From: JBGSON01 sp041739085
GTDB lineage: Bacteria > Patescibacteriota > Gracilibacteria > CAIRYL01
DNA length: 41,900 bases
Assembly (NCBI GenBank): GCA_041739085.1
Contig: JBGSON010000027.1
Span: 1 to 41,900 of the forward strand
Direction: 5' to 3'
Positions 31,395 through 39,763 of the stretch are shown here, piece by piece; the stretch's first letter is position 1, and every line of letters begins with the position of its first letter. Below the pieces are notes generated by a model, which saw only the letters and a list, made by a program, of their open reading frames with translations, was not told where the DNA came from and did not search any database. The translations under genes and the position numbers were made by a program.

Positions 31395-33143
31395 ATGAAC
31401 ACGCAAACAAATACTATCAATCGGCTGTTTCAAACTCAGAATCATTTCCTTGAAAAGCGGTTGATTTTTACTGTCGAGAGATCTCCCTCTTCGGACATCG
31501 CGAATGTGGTTAAGGGTTTTGAACAACAAGTTGAAAAAGACGCCAGTGCATCTGTTGACGGACAACTGGATAAAATAAAAATTGGAGAAGAAATCATCGA
31601 TCTCAAGCAAAAAGATAAAGGAGTCGATGCAACGAAATATGGTTTGGCTATCCAGAAGATCGATGAAACCGCAGCGGATACGATCATTAGTATTTTTGAA
31701 AAGGCGTATCCGGGGAAGCTTGATAGTGGCAGTCTTTCACCAAAAGAAACCCAAAGAGCGGTTCAGTTCATGGAAGGTGTCCGGATGACAGCACCAGACC
31801 CGGTCCCGGTTGCAGCAGAAACAGGGAAAATATCTCCCGAAAGCGTCCAAAAATATTTTAATGCCTTCCTCGAGGTTTTTAAAAATTATAATACAGCACG
31901 GGTTAGCACCGAAGACAATGCAAGAAGAATGCTTGATCAAAGCGACAACATCAAAAACGATAAAGTCCCGGATGCGGTAAAAATATATATGGAAGCTCAA
32001 AACATGAATCTCACTCTCGCCGAAAAAGGTCCGTGCTATCTCCGGTATGAAAGTTCGATCAGCGGGAAGCCGGTGGTCATTAAATATGATACGGGGATCA
32101 AGGATCTTCGCCCAATCCCTGAAGGAGGATTCATTCTCCTCGACGGAGACGGGGATGTGAGCAAGTTCGATGAAAAAGGCGTGAGTTATGTCGCGGTCGG
32201 CACAAACCGCGTCGTCACTGACGGGGAATATAAGACGGCGAGGTTTGAAGGAGGGAAAAGAAGAACGGAAACAACGGGAACAGATGCGGCTGATGGAACA
32301 CCATCATCCACAAAAGATGGGAAATTTACGGGGGATAAAGTCTTTGACGGGAAGGACGCGTGGGGGAAAGGTGATAAACAGGCAAGGATCGACAATGCAA
32401 AACTCACCGATTCCCTGAAGATGAATGACGGGATGCAAATGAAAGCAAAAATCGATGCGATTTTAAACATTCTCAAGTCTGAAAAAACACAAACGGATGT
32501 CGGAAAAGATTATACGTCATTATTTGGTCAGGAATTAAAAACAGAGAGTGCGAAAGAAGCAGCGCGAGGAATAGCGAGAAAGGAACTCCAGAAAATCGTA
32601 AAGAATACGGATAATTTCAAAGATTTTCCGGATCCGGCGGTAAATTTGAAAGAAATGAATATCTTTTCTGATATGGAAATGAAGGATGTGTGGAGCTATT
32701 TTTCAAAAGAAAAGATGGGGCGAAACAACTATCAAGAAAATGAAATCTTGAAGCAATTAACTATTAGTGATTTTCAAATAGGAATAGATGGTGATAGTGA
32801 AAAAGGTATTTCAATATCTGTAAGCGGATCACTCCCAAACATAACACCTGAACAAGAAAAAGGAAGGCTCGTTAAGATAACATTTACAAAAGAGAAAGCG
32901 GAGCTCACACATAAAGATGGCGTAATTATAAAAGATACATACGAACATTTTGGGGATGGCACAGTTGATGTACGCGTCATGACATCACTCAGAGCTCCAG
33001 GGGATAAATCAGTTCCTTCCCCTAAGCCTCTTACGCCATCAGCCTCCGGGCAAGAAACGGCATCTCCTAGCCCTAATGTTGTCTCCACTACACCCAGAAA
33101 AGGCACAGGAGCCCCCCATTTAGGCATGGACCCTTTGGCATAA
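31395..33143 (+). CDS. Large soluble protein of unknown function
   Basis: A 582-residue protein rich in Lys, Glu, Asp and Thr with no signal sequence or membrane helix. Residues 1-190 look helical. A beta-rich central part (about 205-290; GPCYLRYESSISGKPVVIKY, GGFILLDGDGDVSKFDEKG) is followed by a low-complexity, charged linker (TETTGTDAADGTPSSTKDG), then another helical section. Residues about 470-530 form a strand-rich segment (GISISVSGSLPN). A Pro/Ser/Thr-rich C-terminal tail completes it. I recognise no domain. The composition of the second half is more AT-rich than the operon's first half. The partner gene at 31030 suggests a shared, unknown role. Confidence 0.65.
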   Translation: MNTQTNTINRLFQTQNHFLEKRLIFTVERSPSSDIANVVKGFEQQVEKDASASVDGQLDKIKIGEEIIDLKQKDKGVDATKYGLAIQKIDETAADTIISIFEKAYPGKLDSGSLSPKETQRAVQFMEGVRMTAPDPVPVAAETGKISPESVQKYFNAFLEVFKNYNTARVSTEDNARRMLDQSDNIKNDKVPDAVKIYMEAQNMNLTLAEKGPCYLRYESSISGKPVVIKYDTGIKDLRPIPEGGFILLDGDGDVSKFDEKGVSYVAVGTNRVVTDGEYKTARFEGGKRRTETTGTDAADGTPSSTKDGKFTGDKVFDGKDAWGKGDKQARIDNAKLTDSLKMNDGMQMKAKIDAILNILKSEKTQTDVGKDYTSLFGQELKTESAKEAARGIARKELQKIVKNTDNFKDFPDPAVNLKEMNIFSDMEMKDVWSYFSKEKMGRNNYQENEILKQLTISDFQIGIDGDSEKGISISVSGSLPNITPEQEKGRLVKITFTKEKAELTHKDGVIIKDTYEHFGDGTVDVRVMTSLRAPGDKSVPSPKPLTPSASGQETASPSPNVVSTTPRKGTGAPHLGMDPLA

Positions 33144-33236
33144 CCCCACTGGAGATTATCACTGAAATAATTCTATTTCCTGGAGTGTCGTTAAAGCGAC
33201 TTTTTCCTGGATTGCTCGTCTTTGTTGTATAATAGC

Positions 33237-33338
33237 TGGAGCAACTCTTCCCTGAGTTTTTTTCGAGTCACCCTTCCTCAGGTGACCGGAATGAAGCGGG
33301 CAAGAACCAGATGGAGCAACTCTTCCCTGAGTTGCTCC
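33237..33338. repeat. Direct and inverted repeats with GGAGCAACTC arms
   Basis: TGGAGCAACTCTTCCCTGAG followed by TT occurs twice (33237-33258 and 33312-33333). The second copy continues into GTTGCTCC, making a perfect 10-bp hairpin GGAGCAACTC/GAGTTGCTCC with loop TTCCCT (33313-33338). Between them, GTCACC/GGTGAC (33267-33286) forms a shorter hairpin with a similar loop. Confidence 0.8.
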
Positions 33339-33386
33339 TCCATTTTGTGTGCCTAAATATTTCGGAAGCGAAAACACAAGGACTCA

Positions 33387-33418
33387 AATAAAAAGGTTCA
33401 ACTCAAAAGAGTTGAACC
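33387..33418 (-). terminator. Intrinsic terminator downstream of mscL
   Basis: Minus strand: GGTTCAACTC-TTTT-GAGTTGAACC (33418-33395), a perfect 10-bp stem, followed by TTTTATTT. It lies about 100 nt past the mscL stop. Confidence 0.8.
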
Positions 33419-33513
33419 ATCGGAGAGGAATCCTGGAAGCCTTGAGGATCTGGGATAATCCCGATGCAACAGCTGAGAAGGGAGCAGAACCGATTCAGTA
33501 ATTCCAAAGCATT

Positions 33514-33927
33514 TTACTTGCTTTTTTTCTTCAGGATATCCCTGATCTCCGCAAGGAGCAGTTCTTGTTTTGGCGGTTCAACGGATTTTGCTGCCTCTTT
33601 TTTCTTCAGCCGGTTCATCTGCTTCACGATAAGGAAAATGACGAACGCGATGATGATGAAATCAATGATCGTGTTGATGAAGATGCCGTAATTGATCGTC
33701 ACCGCTCCCGCCGCCTGCGCTTTTTCGAGCGTGTCATATTTCCCCGGCCCGAGAACGACAAAGAGATCCGCGAAATCGACGTTGCCAAGGAGCTTTCCGA
33801 CGGGAGGCATGATGATGTCGTTCACAAGAGAAGTGATGATCTTGCCGAATGCGGCGCCGATGATGATCCCGACGGCCATGTCCATGACATTCCCGCGCAT
33901 GGCGAATTCTTTGAATCCTTTGAACAT
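33514..33927 (-). CDS. mscL: Large-conductance mechanosensitive channel
   Basis: A homopentameric membrane channel of 137 residues that opens when turgor rises and so protects against osmotic shock. The start KGFKEFAMRGNVMDMAVGIIIG is the conserved N-terminal helix and first membrane helix, with GAAFGKIITSLVNDIIMPP next, followed by a periplasmic loop. The second helix is FINTIIDFIIIAFVIFLIV. The C-terminal bundle (PPKQELLLAEIRDILKKKSK) carries the usual LLxEIRD motif. The Met at 33927 is the family start; upstream in-frame codons are flank. A terminator follows at 33387-33418. Confidence 0.96.
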   Translation of the reverse strand: MFKGFKEFAMRGNVMDMAVGIIIGAAFGKIITSLVNDIIMPPVGKLLGNVDFADLFVVLGPGKYDTLEKAQAAGAVTINYGIFINTIIDFIIIAFVIFLIVKQMNRLKKKEAAKSVEPPKQELLLAEIRDILKKKSK

Positions 33928-34047
33928 AAGATGATGAAAAAAATGGAAAAACAGAAGGATTATAGGACCATTTGCGGTTTTATTGGAGTGAGAAAAGAAA
34001 ATCTTTTCTTTCACAAACTCCGGATGATATTTGTGCATCTCAAATTC

Positions 34048-34077
34048 AAAAAGAGCGGACCCGGAAGCCCGCTCTTT
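34048..34077 (-). terminator. Intrinsic terminator of the large SLH-protein gene
   Basis: Minus strand: AAAGAGCGG-GCTTCCGGGT-CCGCTCTTT (34077-34050) followed by more T's. It is 24 nt past the stop at 34101. Confidence 0.75.
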
Positions 34078-34100
34078 CTCCTGGAATGCGGAAAATACAA

Positions 34101-37100
34101 TCAATCGAAGTCCGGATCGATGAAGATGGAGAGATAAGGGAGTTCGACCGCATTGAACACTTCGATCTTTTCGATGATACCGAAATCATATCCGTTGTCG
34201 GGATCCCCTCCGCGAATATAGAGATACGCTTCCTCCGCGAGCTGTGAAGGCACGGTCGTCGTGAGGAAATACTCCGAGAGGAAAACGAGCGCGGAGCCAG
34301 GACTTTGTGCAACCTTATACGCGAAGTCTTCCCCAAATATCAGGGCATAGACTTCCGCCTCCACCGACCAGGTGAGCTGGAAGACGAGTGCGTGGGGGAC
34401 GAAGATGGACATGACGGAAAGACCGGTATCAAAGGTGTCGGCAACGATCTTTTCCGTGTACGCCATCTTCACGATCTCGTCATCAGTGGTCGCGACCTGT
34501 GCGATATCATAGGCGACTTCGACGACACCGATGGCGACCGTGAGTCCTACGGCGAATTTCTTGGTGGCGAGTTTGGAGAATTTCGCTGCTTTCCCGCTCC
34601 AGCTCGCCGTGTTCTGGGCGATTGTGACGAGGCTCGAGGCAGTTTGAAGTCCTGACCCGACCGTCTGGAGAGCGTAGTATGTGAAGTCGACCGCGTTCCC
34701 GTCTTTATAAGCACTCCATGCTTCATACCCGTTCGTCGCGATAGAGATGACCCCGGTAGCAGCGGAGAATGCCGCGAGCGGTCCGTTGTATCGCGCCGAT
34801 CTCGCCCAATGATCGTCCGGGAGTTCATCGAGTCCATCGACTTTCTTCACAGCGGTGACGAAACTTTCGGTGTAGGAATAGGCGTTCTGCGCCAGCCCTC
34901 CTGCGGTATCGATCACGGAAATCGTGGTCTTGATCGCGTCAGTGAAGGCGTAGGGAGTCTCTTCCGACTCGGGATCATAGAAGATGATCCCGAACCAGCT
35001 CGAATCGCTCGCAGCGTTCTCGTCACCTTCCGCACTCTGAAAAAATGTGCTGTTTTTCGGTTCCGTGCTCCAACCTTCGATGCTTGAGAATTCCTCGATC
35101 GCGACTTTTGTCGTTCCGTCTTCTTTCTTCTCATGGATGATATTTCTCGTCACGCCGGTGAGATCGAAGTCGGGCTCCCACGGAGTGTATTCGTACTGCC
35201 ATGATGATGTCTTCTTGATCCAGGTCGGGGTGATCTTGAGGTAGAGCGTCGTCGTTCCGGTCTTCTCTTTCGGTATGCTGAAAGATGCTTCAAAAATCCC
35301 GTCACCCTCATCAAGAGCAACAGCGATCCCGTCATGTTTCGGGACCACGGAATCACCGGAAAAATTCTCAGTCGCATAAAAGGAATACATGAACGCCGGG
35401 ATCATGTAATCATCATCGTCTGAGAAATACATGGAATCGTACGCATCCTGATCCTCGAACTGGATGACAAAAGACTGCTCCCTGCTCGCCTTGAGTCGGA
35501 CCTTCTGGAGGATATAGAAATACGGATCCTCTTCGCTCGGCCAGGAGATCTCTTCGTCGTTCTTCAGATATGCGATCTGATAATCCGTGATGTAATCGTA
35601 ATAGAACCGGTACTCATTCGTTTTGAGTGCGGTGAGGTCCGCTTCGAATGTCACGGAATCCTCATCGTCTTGATCATGCGTATTTTCCACGTCCTCAACG
35701 GCGATCTCCGACGGCGTGATGTTCTTCATCTTGTACGCGACGAATCCGGCATCATCAAAGAGGGAGTTCAGGACTTTTTTGTACTCCGACTGGTTCATGG
35801 TGCTCTTTTTTGTTCCGGTGTCTTCATAGGTGTTCTGAAGCGTGAGCTCCGGACCGCTCCAGGTCATGTCGTAATCATAGACCTCGCACCATCCGTCGAG
35901 ACCCCAGGCCTTGATCGGCTGTTCGATACGGACCATGCCGATTTTCTGGAGACTTTCGAATTCAGGCTCCGAAGGATTGATGAGGGGAGAGATATCCTTC
36001 CCGTCTTCGACACCGTCGTTATCGGAATCGGAATCATCCGGATCGGTCTGATAATTCGCTTCGACCTTGTCCGGCATCCCGTCTTCGTCGGCATCCGCCA
36101 TAGAATCTTCGCCTTCCAGTATCGTTTCGACTTCGGTCATGGTCTTATATTCGCCGTTCGAAAGAGTGGTCTGGTCTGCGAGTGTGGTATCGTCGCCCTG
36201 ATCCCCTTCATCGTTTCCGTCATCGGATTCTGAAGAACCGTCGATATCCACCACAACGGCCATTCCGTTGATCCGCTCCACACTCCCCGGGAAAAATGCG
36301 ACGTGATTCGCGGACGATGTCCGAACAGCCTTGAGATAAAGGCTTTTCTCTCCATTGAGTACGGAGACGGGAATCGCGAGAGAACCATGGCAATTATATC
36401 CCACGGGATCCCCCTCTAGTGAATCGTTGTCAAAGTGGACATCGGAGAATGCCATCTGCTCGTCATCCCCGGCATCATCCGGACTCCCGTAATAAATCCT
36501 GAAATCAGCGTTAAAACCCCCGCCCCCACTATAGGTATTCGTCGCGAGTACATACCAGTCGAGGGAAAGAGTGGAAGCATCCGTCGGGACATTCTCTATC
36601 GTCCATTCCGCATATTCACTGAGACCGGAATCCCGGACCCAGTTCCATCCGACGATCTCGTCTCCGCTGGAAGAATATCCGGTGACCCGGGGGGCACTAC
36701 TCGTATCGGTGGTCGTCCCGGTCTCTGGGGATGTTTCATTCTCCTGAGGAGTCGCTCCTTCCACCCCGTTCTTGAGATCGTCATATGTCCAGGACGGAAG
36801 ATTCGTGATCCCTCCGTGTACCCGGTAGATGATCTCCGCCATCTCCCCTCTCGTGATGTATTTTTCGAAGGAATCGATGCTCGTCGGGATTGCGCCTTTT
36901 GCCGCCAGCATATCGATAAAAGGCTTATACCAGACTTCATCCGTCACGGTCTCATATCCGAAGATATTGACGATGATCTTCGCCGCTTCCACAAATTTTA
37001 TTTTCTCTCCCGGACGAAATGTCCCGTCGGGATACCCACCGATGACATTATTCACTTTCGCGATGCAGATGTATTTTGCATACCATTCGAACCTCGAGAC

Positions 37101-37421
37101 ATCCGAGAAAAATACTGTCGGCTCAGAGGAAGATAATTGCCTTTCGAGACAGAGGTCGATCGGCGCCATATCGTAGTTCGCCGTGGTCACGATCTTCGTG
37201 AATTCTGCACGGTTGATAGTCTCATCCGGGCGGTATGTTCCGTCCGGATATCCATCGACCATGTTCATGCTCTTCACATATTCGATCGCTGTCGCGTTCG
37301 GATGGCTGTCCGGGACATCAGAGAAGCTTCCTGCAAATGCGATCGGCGCAATCGCAATACTGAAAGAGAGGGAGGTAAGGACAAGGACCACCCCGAGAAA
37401 GAGGGAGAGTGTCTTTTTCAT
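34101..37421 (-). CDS. Large exported SLH-domain surface protein
   Basis: A 1106-residue secreted protein. The signal peptide begins MKKTLSLFLGVVLVLTS and ends near AFA. Three SLH domains follow (about 30-215), with DGYPDGTYRPDETINRAEF, GGYPDGTFRPGEKIKF and the ITRGEMAEIIYRV version. SLH domains bind pyruvylated secondary wall polymers, so this is a surface-layer or wall-bound protein. A Thr/Ser-rich linker and a beta domain come next. An Asp-rich calcium-type repeat (about 440-475; ADEDGMPDKVEANYQTDP, DSDNDGVEDGKD) is followed by a very long region with many acidic turns. A C-terminal helical part (about 925-1060) contains hydrophobic stretches. I recognise no enzyme domain. ATG 37421 was chosen as the start of the signal peptide. 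A second SLH gene lies just upstream. Confidence 0.85.
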   Translation of the reverse strand: MKKTLSLFLGVVLVLTSLSFSIAIAPIAFAGSFSDVPDSHPNATAIEYVKSMNMVDGYPDGTYRPDETINRAEFTKIVTTANYDMAPIDLCLERQLSSSEPTVFFSDVSRFEWYAKYICIAKVNNVIGGYPDGTFRPGEKIKFVEAAKIIVNIFGYETVTDEVWYKPFIDMLAAKGAIPTSIDSFEKYITRGEMAEIIYRVHGGITNLPSWTYDDLKNGVEGATPQENETSPETGTTTDTSSAPRVTGYSSSGDEIVGWNWVRDSGLSEYAEWTIENVPTDASTLSLDWYVLATNTYSGGGGFNADFRIYYGSPDDAGDDEQMAFSDVHFDNDSLEGDPVGYNCHGSLAIPVSVLNGEKSLYLKAVRTSSANHVAFFPGSVERINGMAVVVDIDGSSESDDGNDEGDQGDDTTLADQTTLSNGEYKTMTEVETILEGEDSMADADEDGMPDKVEANYQTDPDDSDSDNDGVEDGKDISPLINPSEPEFESLQKIGMVRIEQPIKAWGLDGWCEVYDYDMTWSGPELTLQNTYEDTGTKKSTMNQSEYKKVLNSLFDDAGFVAYKMKNITPSEIAVEDVENTHDQDDEDSVTFEADLTALKTNEYRFYYDYITDYQIAYLKNDEEISWPSEEDPYFYILQKVRLKASREQSFVIQFEDQDAYDSMYFSDDDDYMIPAFMYSFYATENFSGDSVVPKHDGIAVALDEGDGIFEASFSIPKEKTGTTTLYLKITPTWIKKTSSWQYEYTPWEPDFDLTGVTRNIIHEKKEDGTTKVAIEEFSSIEGWSTEPKNSTFFQSAEGDENAASDSSWFGIIFYDPESEETPYAFTDAIKTTISVIDTAGGLAQNAYSYTESFVTAVKKVDGLDELPDDHWARSARYNGPLAAFSAATGVISIATNGYEAWSAYKDGNAVDFTYYALQTVGSGLQTASSLVTIAQNTASWSGKAAKFSKLATKKFAVGLTVAIGVVEVAYDIAQVATTDDEIVKMAYTEKIVADTFDTGLSVMSIFVPHALVFQLTWSVEAEVYALIFGEDFAYKVAQSPGSALVFLSEYFLTTTVPSQLAEEAYLYIRGGDPDNGYDFGIIEKIEVFNAVELPYLSIFIDPDFD

Positions 37422-37430
37422 GGGATTTGG

Positions 37431-37471
37431 GAAAGAGGGTGAAAGCATAAAACGACTATACACCCTCTTTC
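37431..37471. repeat. 11-bp inverted repeat over the SLH-gene promoter region
   Basis: GAAAGAGGGTG (37431-37441) pairs exactly with CACCCTCTTTC (37461-37471). The 19-nt loop contains the likely minus-strand -10 box TATAGT of the 34101-37421 gene. On the plus strand the stem is followed by a T-run, but no plus-strand gene precedes it. Confidence 0.6.
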
Positions 37472-37527
37472 TTTTTTTCAACAAAACTGTTTTTTTCTTT
37501 TCCCTGGGATGACCGGGAAAAAGAAAA

Positions 37528-38739
37528 TCAGAGCATGAGCCCGCATAGGGCATCGCAATCCGGATCCCCGCAGTCGATGAGTCCGTCATTGTCATTATCT
37601 ATGGTGTCCTCGCAGTCCTCCGGGGTACCGCAGAGGATATCATATTCACAATCGAGATCCTCGCAGTCGACATATTGGTCGTTGTCGTTATCGAGTCCGT
37701 CATAACAGATCTCTCCCGGGGCGCACCAGGGATCTGATTCACACTCATAATCCACGCAGTCGATGAGTCCGTCGCCTTCGTTATCGACTCCGTCATCACA
37801 GATTTCTCCCGCATCGAGCGCGGCGCACTCGTTCTCAAAATAACAGTCATCGTCGTCGCAGTCGATGAAGACGTCTCCGTCATTGTCAAAACCGTCAGAA
37901 CAGTCTTCATACTGAGCACAGTGCGAACCGTAGCAATGGGCATACGGATCGTCGATCCAATAGATGATCTCCGCCATCTGCCCGCGGGTGAGGAGATCGT
38001 TCGGCTCCGTATCAGCGGCAAAGGAGAGAAAATTTTCTCTCGCATAGCTCAAATAACCGGAATACCATGCGCTTCCGTCTCCATAGCCGGTGATATTAGA
38101 ATCATAGCCATTGAGGATGATCTTGAGGGCTTCAACGAAATTCACGGGGCTTCCCGGTTTGAAAGAACCGTCAGGATATCCGTCGATGATCCCGGAACGC
38201 TTTGCTGCACAGACATAAGAGGAGAACCATTCATAATTCACATCGGTAAAACAGCTTTCTGCGTCATCGAGCGGGAGATTCAGGGCATTGACAATGATCT
38301 TTGTAAATTCAGCGCGGTTGATGGTGCTGTCCGGACGGAAGCTCCCGTCGGAATATCCCTCGACATATCCGCGGAGATAGACGAATTCGATTGCGGACTC
38401 GAAGAAATGCCCCTCCGTATCCGGGAAAAAGGAACCAAGGGGATACTGCTCATACGTCCCGGATTCTTCCGTGCAGAAAGCGTAGAGGACAAGCTTTTCT
38501 CCGCAATCCGAATACCATCCCTCAGCGCGCGTCCCGATAAAATCGCAGTACGCAGTGCATCCGTCGCAGTAATCATAAGCGATGAAACCGGAATCCTGAT
38601 ACCATCCTTCGCTCCGGGTCCCGATGGCATCGCAGTATGGGATATTTCCCGAAAGGATTTCTGCATGCACGGGAAGAGCAGGGACCATGAGAGAAAAAAC
38701 AAACGCCAGGCAGCCGGCAAAAAGATATGTCTTTTTCAT
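37528..38739 (-). CDS. Exported SLH protein with Asp/Cys-rich metal-binding-type repeats
   Basis: A 403-residue secreted protein. The signal peptide begins MKKTYLFAGCLAFVFSLMV and ends at VHA. Two repeats of a CxxIGTRxEGWY motif follow (about 37-75; CDAIGTRSEGWYQDSG and CDFIGTRAEGWYSDCG). Three SLH domains (about 110-285; EGYSDGSFRPDSTINRAEF, DGYPDGSFKPGSPVNF, LTRGQMAEIIYWI) come next. The C-terminal 130 residues hold four repeats of the form CxDGxDNDxDGxIDCxDxDC. These combine EF-hand-like acidic loops with paired cysteines, so they may bind calcium or other metals and form disulphides. The gene lies upstream of the larger SLH gene on the same strand, and both probably contribute to the cell envelope. 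Confidence 0.85.
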   Translation of the reverse strand: MKKTYLFAGCLAFVFSLMVPALPVHAEILSGNIPYCDAIGTRSEGWYQDSGFIAYDYCDGCTAYCDFIGTRAEGWYSDCGEKLVLYAFCTEESGTYEQYPLGSFFPDTEGHFFESAIEFVYLRGYVEGYSDGSFRPDSTINRAEFTKIIVNALNLPLDDAESCFTDVNYEWFSSYVCAAKRSGIIDGYPDGSFKPGSPVNFVEALKIILNGYDSNITGYGDGSAWYSGYLSYARENFLSFAADTEPNDLLTRGQMAEIIYWIDDPYAHCYGSHCAQYEDCSDGFDNDGDVFIDCDDDDCYFENECAALDAGEICDDGVDNEGDGLIDCVDYECESDPWCAPGEICYDGLDNDNDQYVDCEDLDCEYDILCGTPEDCEDTIDNDNDGLIDCGDPDCDALCGLML

Positions 38740-38770
38740 AATTATGGGGGTGAGGGGGAAAACAGCGAAT

Positions 38771-38779
38771 ACTATATCA
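38771..38779 (-). promoter_or_regulatory. Extended -10 promoter of the 403-residue SLH gene
   Basis: Minus strand: TG-A-TATAGT, start near 38764, with a leader of about 25 nt before ATG 38739. TTTCAT is a weak -35 at 17-nt spacing. Confidence 0.45.
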
Positions 38780-38799
38780 CCAGAGGAAACATCATGAAA

Positions 38800-38880
38800 C
38801 AAAAACAAAAAAGGGAAAAGATCAAAAGAAGAAGGATGATTGTTCTCCCCCGTTTTGTGTTTTGTGCTTTGTCCTTTGTG
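38800..38880. repeat. CACAAAAGAG-family repeat region upstream of the SLH gene
   Basis: A plus-strand A/G-rich arm (AAACAAAAACAAAAAAGGG, AAGATCAAAAGAAGAAGG) is followed by T-rich arms (GTTTTGTGTTTTGTGC, TTTGTCCTTTGTGC). They resemble the hairpin arms at 690-745 and 22282-22335 but pair less perfectly. Confidence 0.55.
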
Positions 38881-38906
38881 CTTTCCTCAGTTCCTTAAAA
38901 AACCCC

Positions 38907-38935
38907 TTGCATCTTAGTATCCCTTCTGATACAAT
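38907..38935 (+). promoter_or_regulatory. Promoter of a candidate small RNA
   Basis: TTGCAT (38907-38912), a 17-nt spacer and TACAAT (38930-38935). The predicted start is near 38942. Confidence 0.6.
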
Positions 38936-38941
38936 CTCTTT

Positions 38942-39043
38942 GGTCGTAGATACTGATCAAGAACATTGCGAGTTAAGTGATTTCCCGTAGACAATGGCAA
39001 CCAGATCAGTACGAACTATTCTCCCTCCTGAGGGAGTTTTTTT
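38942..39043 (+). ncRNA. Candidate small structured RNA, about 102 nt
   Basis: A promoter (38907-38935) and an intrinsic terminator (39021-39043) frame a segment with no open reading frame of note. Inside it TACTGATC (38951-38958) pairs exactly with GATCAGTA (39004-39011), closing a 45-nt loop, and then the terminator hairpin follows. The family is unknown to me; 4.5S, 6S, tmRNA and tRNA patterns do not fit. Its 3' end overlaps, antisense, the last 13 codons of the peroxiredoxin gene, so it could also be an antisense regulator of that gene. Confidence 0.5.
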
Positions 39044-39572
39044 GTATCTGGGGACGGAATCCGTCATGGCATGCCTCTCCTCGCTTCTTGCTGCTTTTCA
39101 TGCAGAACGAATGGCAGGGGCAGGAGATATAGGAATCAAGAAATTCTTCAATGGCGTTCAGCGGAATATGATCCGTACTATCCTTCCCGTAATACGATTT
39201 GAATATTTTCTGGTCCTGCCGGATGAGAAAATCAGCGGGATTCGCGAGAAGCTTCTCTTCTCTCTTGAAGAACCGGCAGATCCTCCTTTCCGGATCAGCA
39301 ACGACAGGAAAAGGAATATCCTCCTCTTCTGCATATTCTGGCAGCCTTTCGGATGGAGACTCAAATATGGCGATAATGCAAAGTCCTCTCCAGGAATAAT
39401 CGACATATTTCTTCTTCAGTTCATGGATCCTGAAATCACAAAAGGGACAATCCGGCGACTGCAAAAATGAAACAAGAAGTTTCCTTCCTTCATACTGTTT
39501 CGAAAAAATTTCATCTCCGAAGACGTCTCTCACTCTGAATACCGGAATATCATCACCCGTTTTGAGTTTCAT
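39006..39572 (-). CDS. Peroxiredoxin/AhpC-TSA family thioredoxin-fold protein
   Basis: A 188-residue redox protein. KLLVSFLQSPDCPFCDFRI contains the CxxC-type active site CPFC (Cys42, Cys45). The upstream KTGDDIPVFRVRDVFGDEI and the downstream LCIIAIFESPSERLPEYAEE match AhpC/TSA and thiol-disulphide oxidoreductases. Peroxidase or disulphide-reductase activity is inferred. The conserved fold ends near residue 155; a Cys-rich extension (SCPCHSFCMKSSKKRGEACH) and a tail encoded by the hairpin at 39021-39036 follow. Thus the last residues read through the terminator of the opposing small RNA. The start at 39572 (MKLKTGD) is preferred over 39587. Confidence 0.78.
   Translation of the reverse strand: MKLKTGDDIPVFRVRDVFGDEIFSKQYEGRKLLVSFLQSPDCPFCDFRIHELKKKYVDYSWRGLCIIAIFESPSERLPEYAEEEDIPFPVVADPERRICRFFKREEKLLANPADFLIRQDQKIFKSYYGKDSTDHIPLNAIEEFLDSYISCPCHSFCMKSSKKRGEACHDGFRPQIQKNSLRRENSSY
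39021..39043 (+). terminator. Intrinsic terminator of the candidate small RNA
   Basis: CTCCCT-CCTG-AGGGAG (39021-39036) followed by TTTTTTT (39037-39043) on the plus strand. Confidence 0.75.
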
Positions 39573-39763
39573 CACGAGAAATAACAACCAACATATCGTA
39601 TCTCAAAAAAACGTCGGCAGCGTCCTGCGAACGCCATATTTCGTGAGAATCATCACGGTAATTCTCCCGAGAAAAAGAAAACAGAGAAAAAGACCATCAC
39701 CGCACATATTTTAAAATACCGATTGTCAGGCAATTGGAAAGTTGTTCTCGCTGCTCCTTTTCC

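Larger units (their letters stand above)
33144..33513. other. Intergenic region with GGAGCAACTC hairpins and terminators
   Basis: No protein gene in these 370 nt. It starts with a short hairpin plus T-run (GTCG...CGAC, TTTTT; 33187-33205), a possible terminator for the upstream plus-strand gene. GGAGCAACTC repeats follow, then the MscL terminator. Confidence 0.55.

Noticed and set aside
37921..38898. A 325-residue open frame on the plus strand across the SLH gene
   Set aside because: The minus-strand frame has a signal peptide, SLH domains and repeats; the plus-strand frame shows no family features.
39021..39043. Terminator of the peroxiredoxin gene
   Set aside because: The hairpin is inside its coding end and the T-run is on the plus strand, so it serves the opposite direction.
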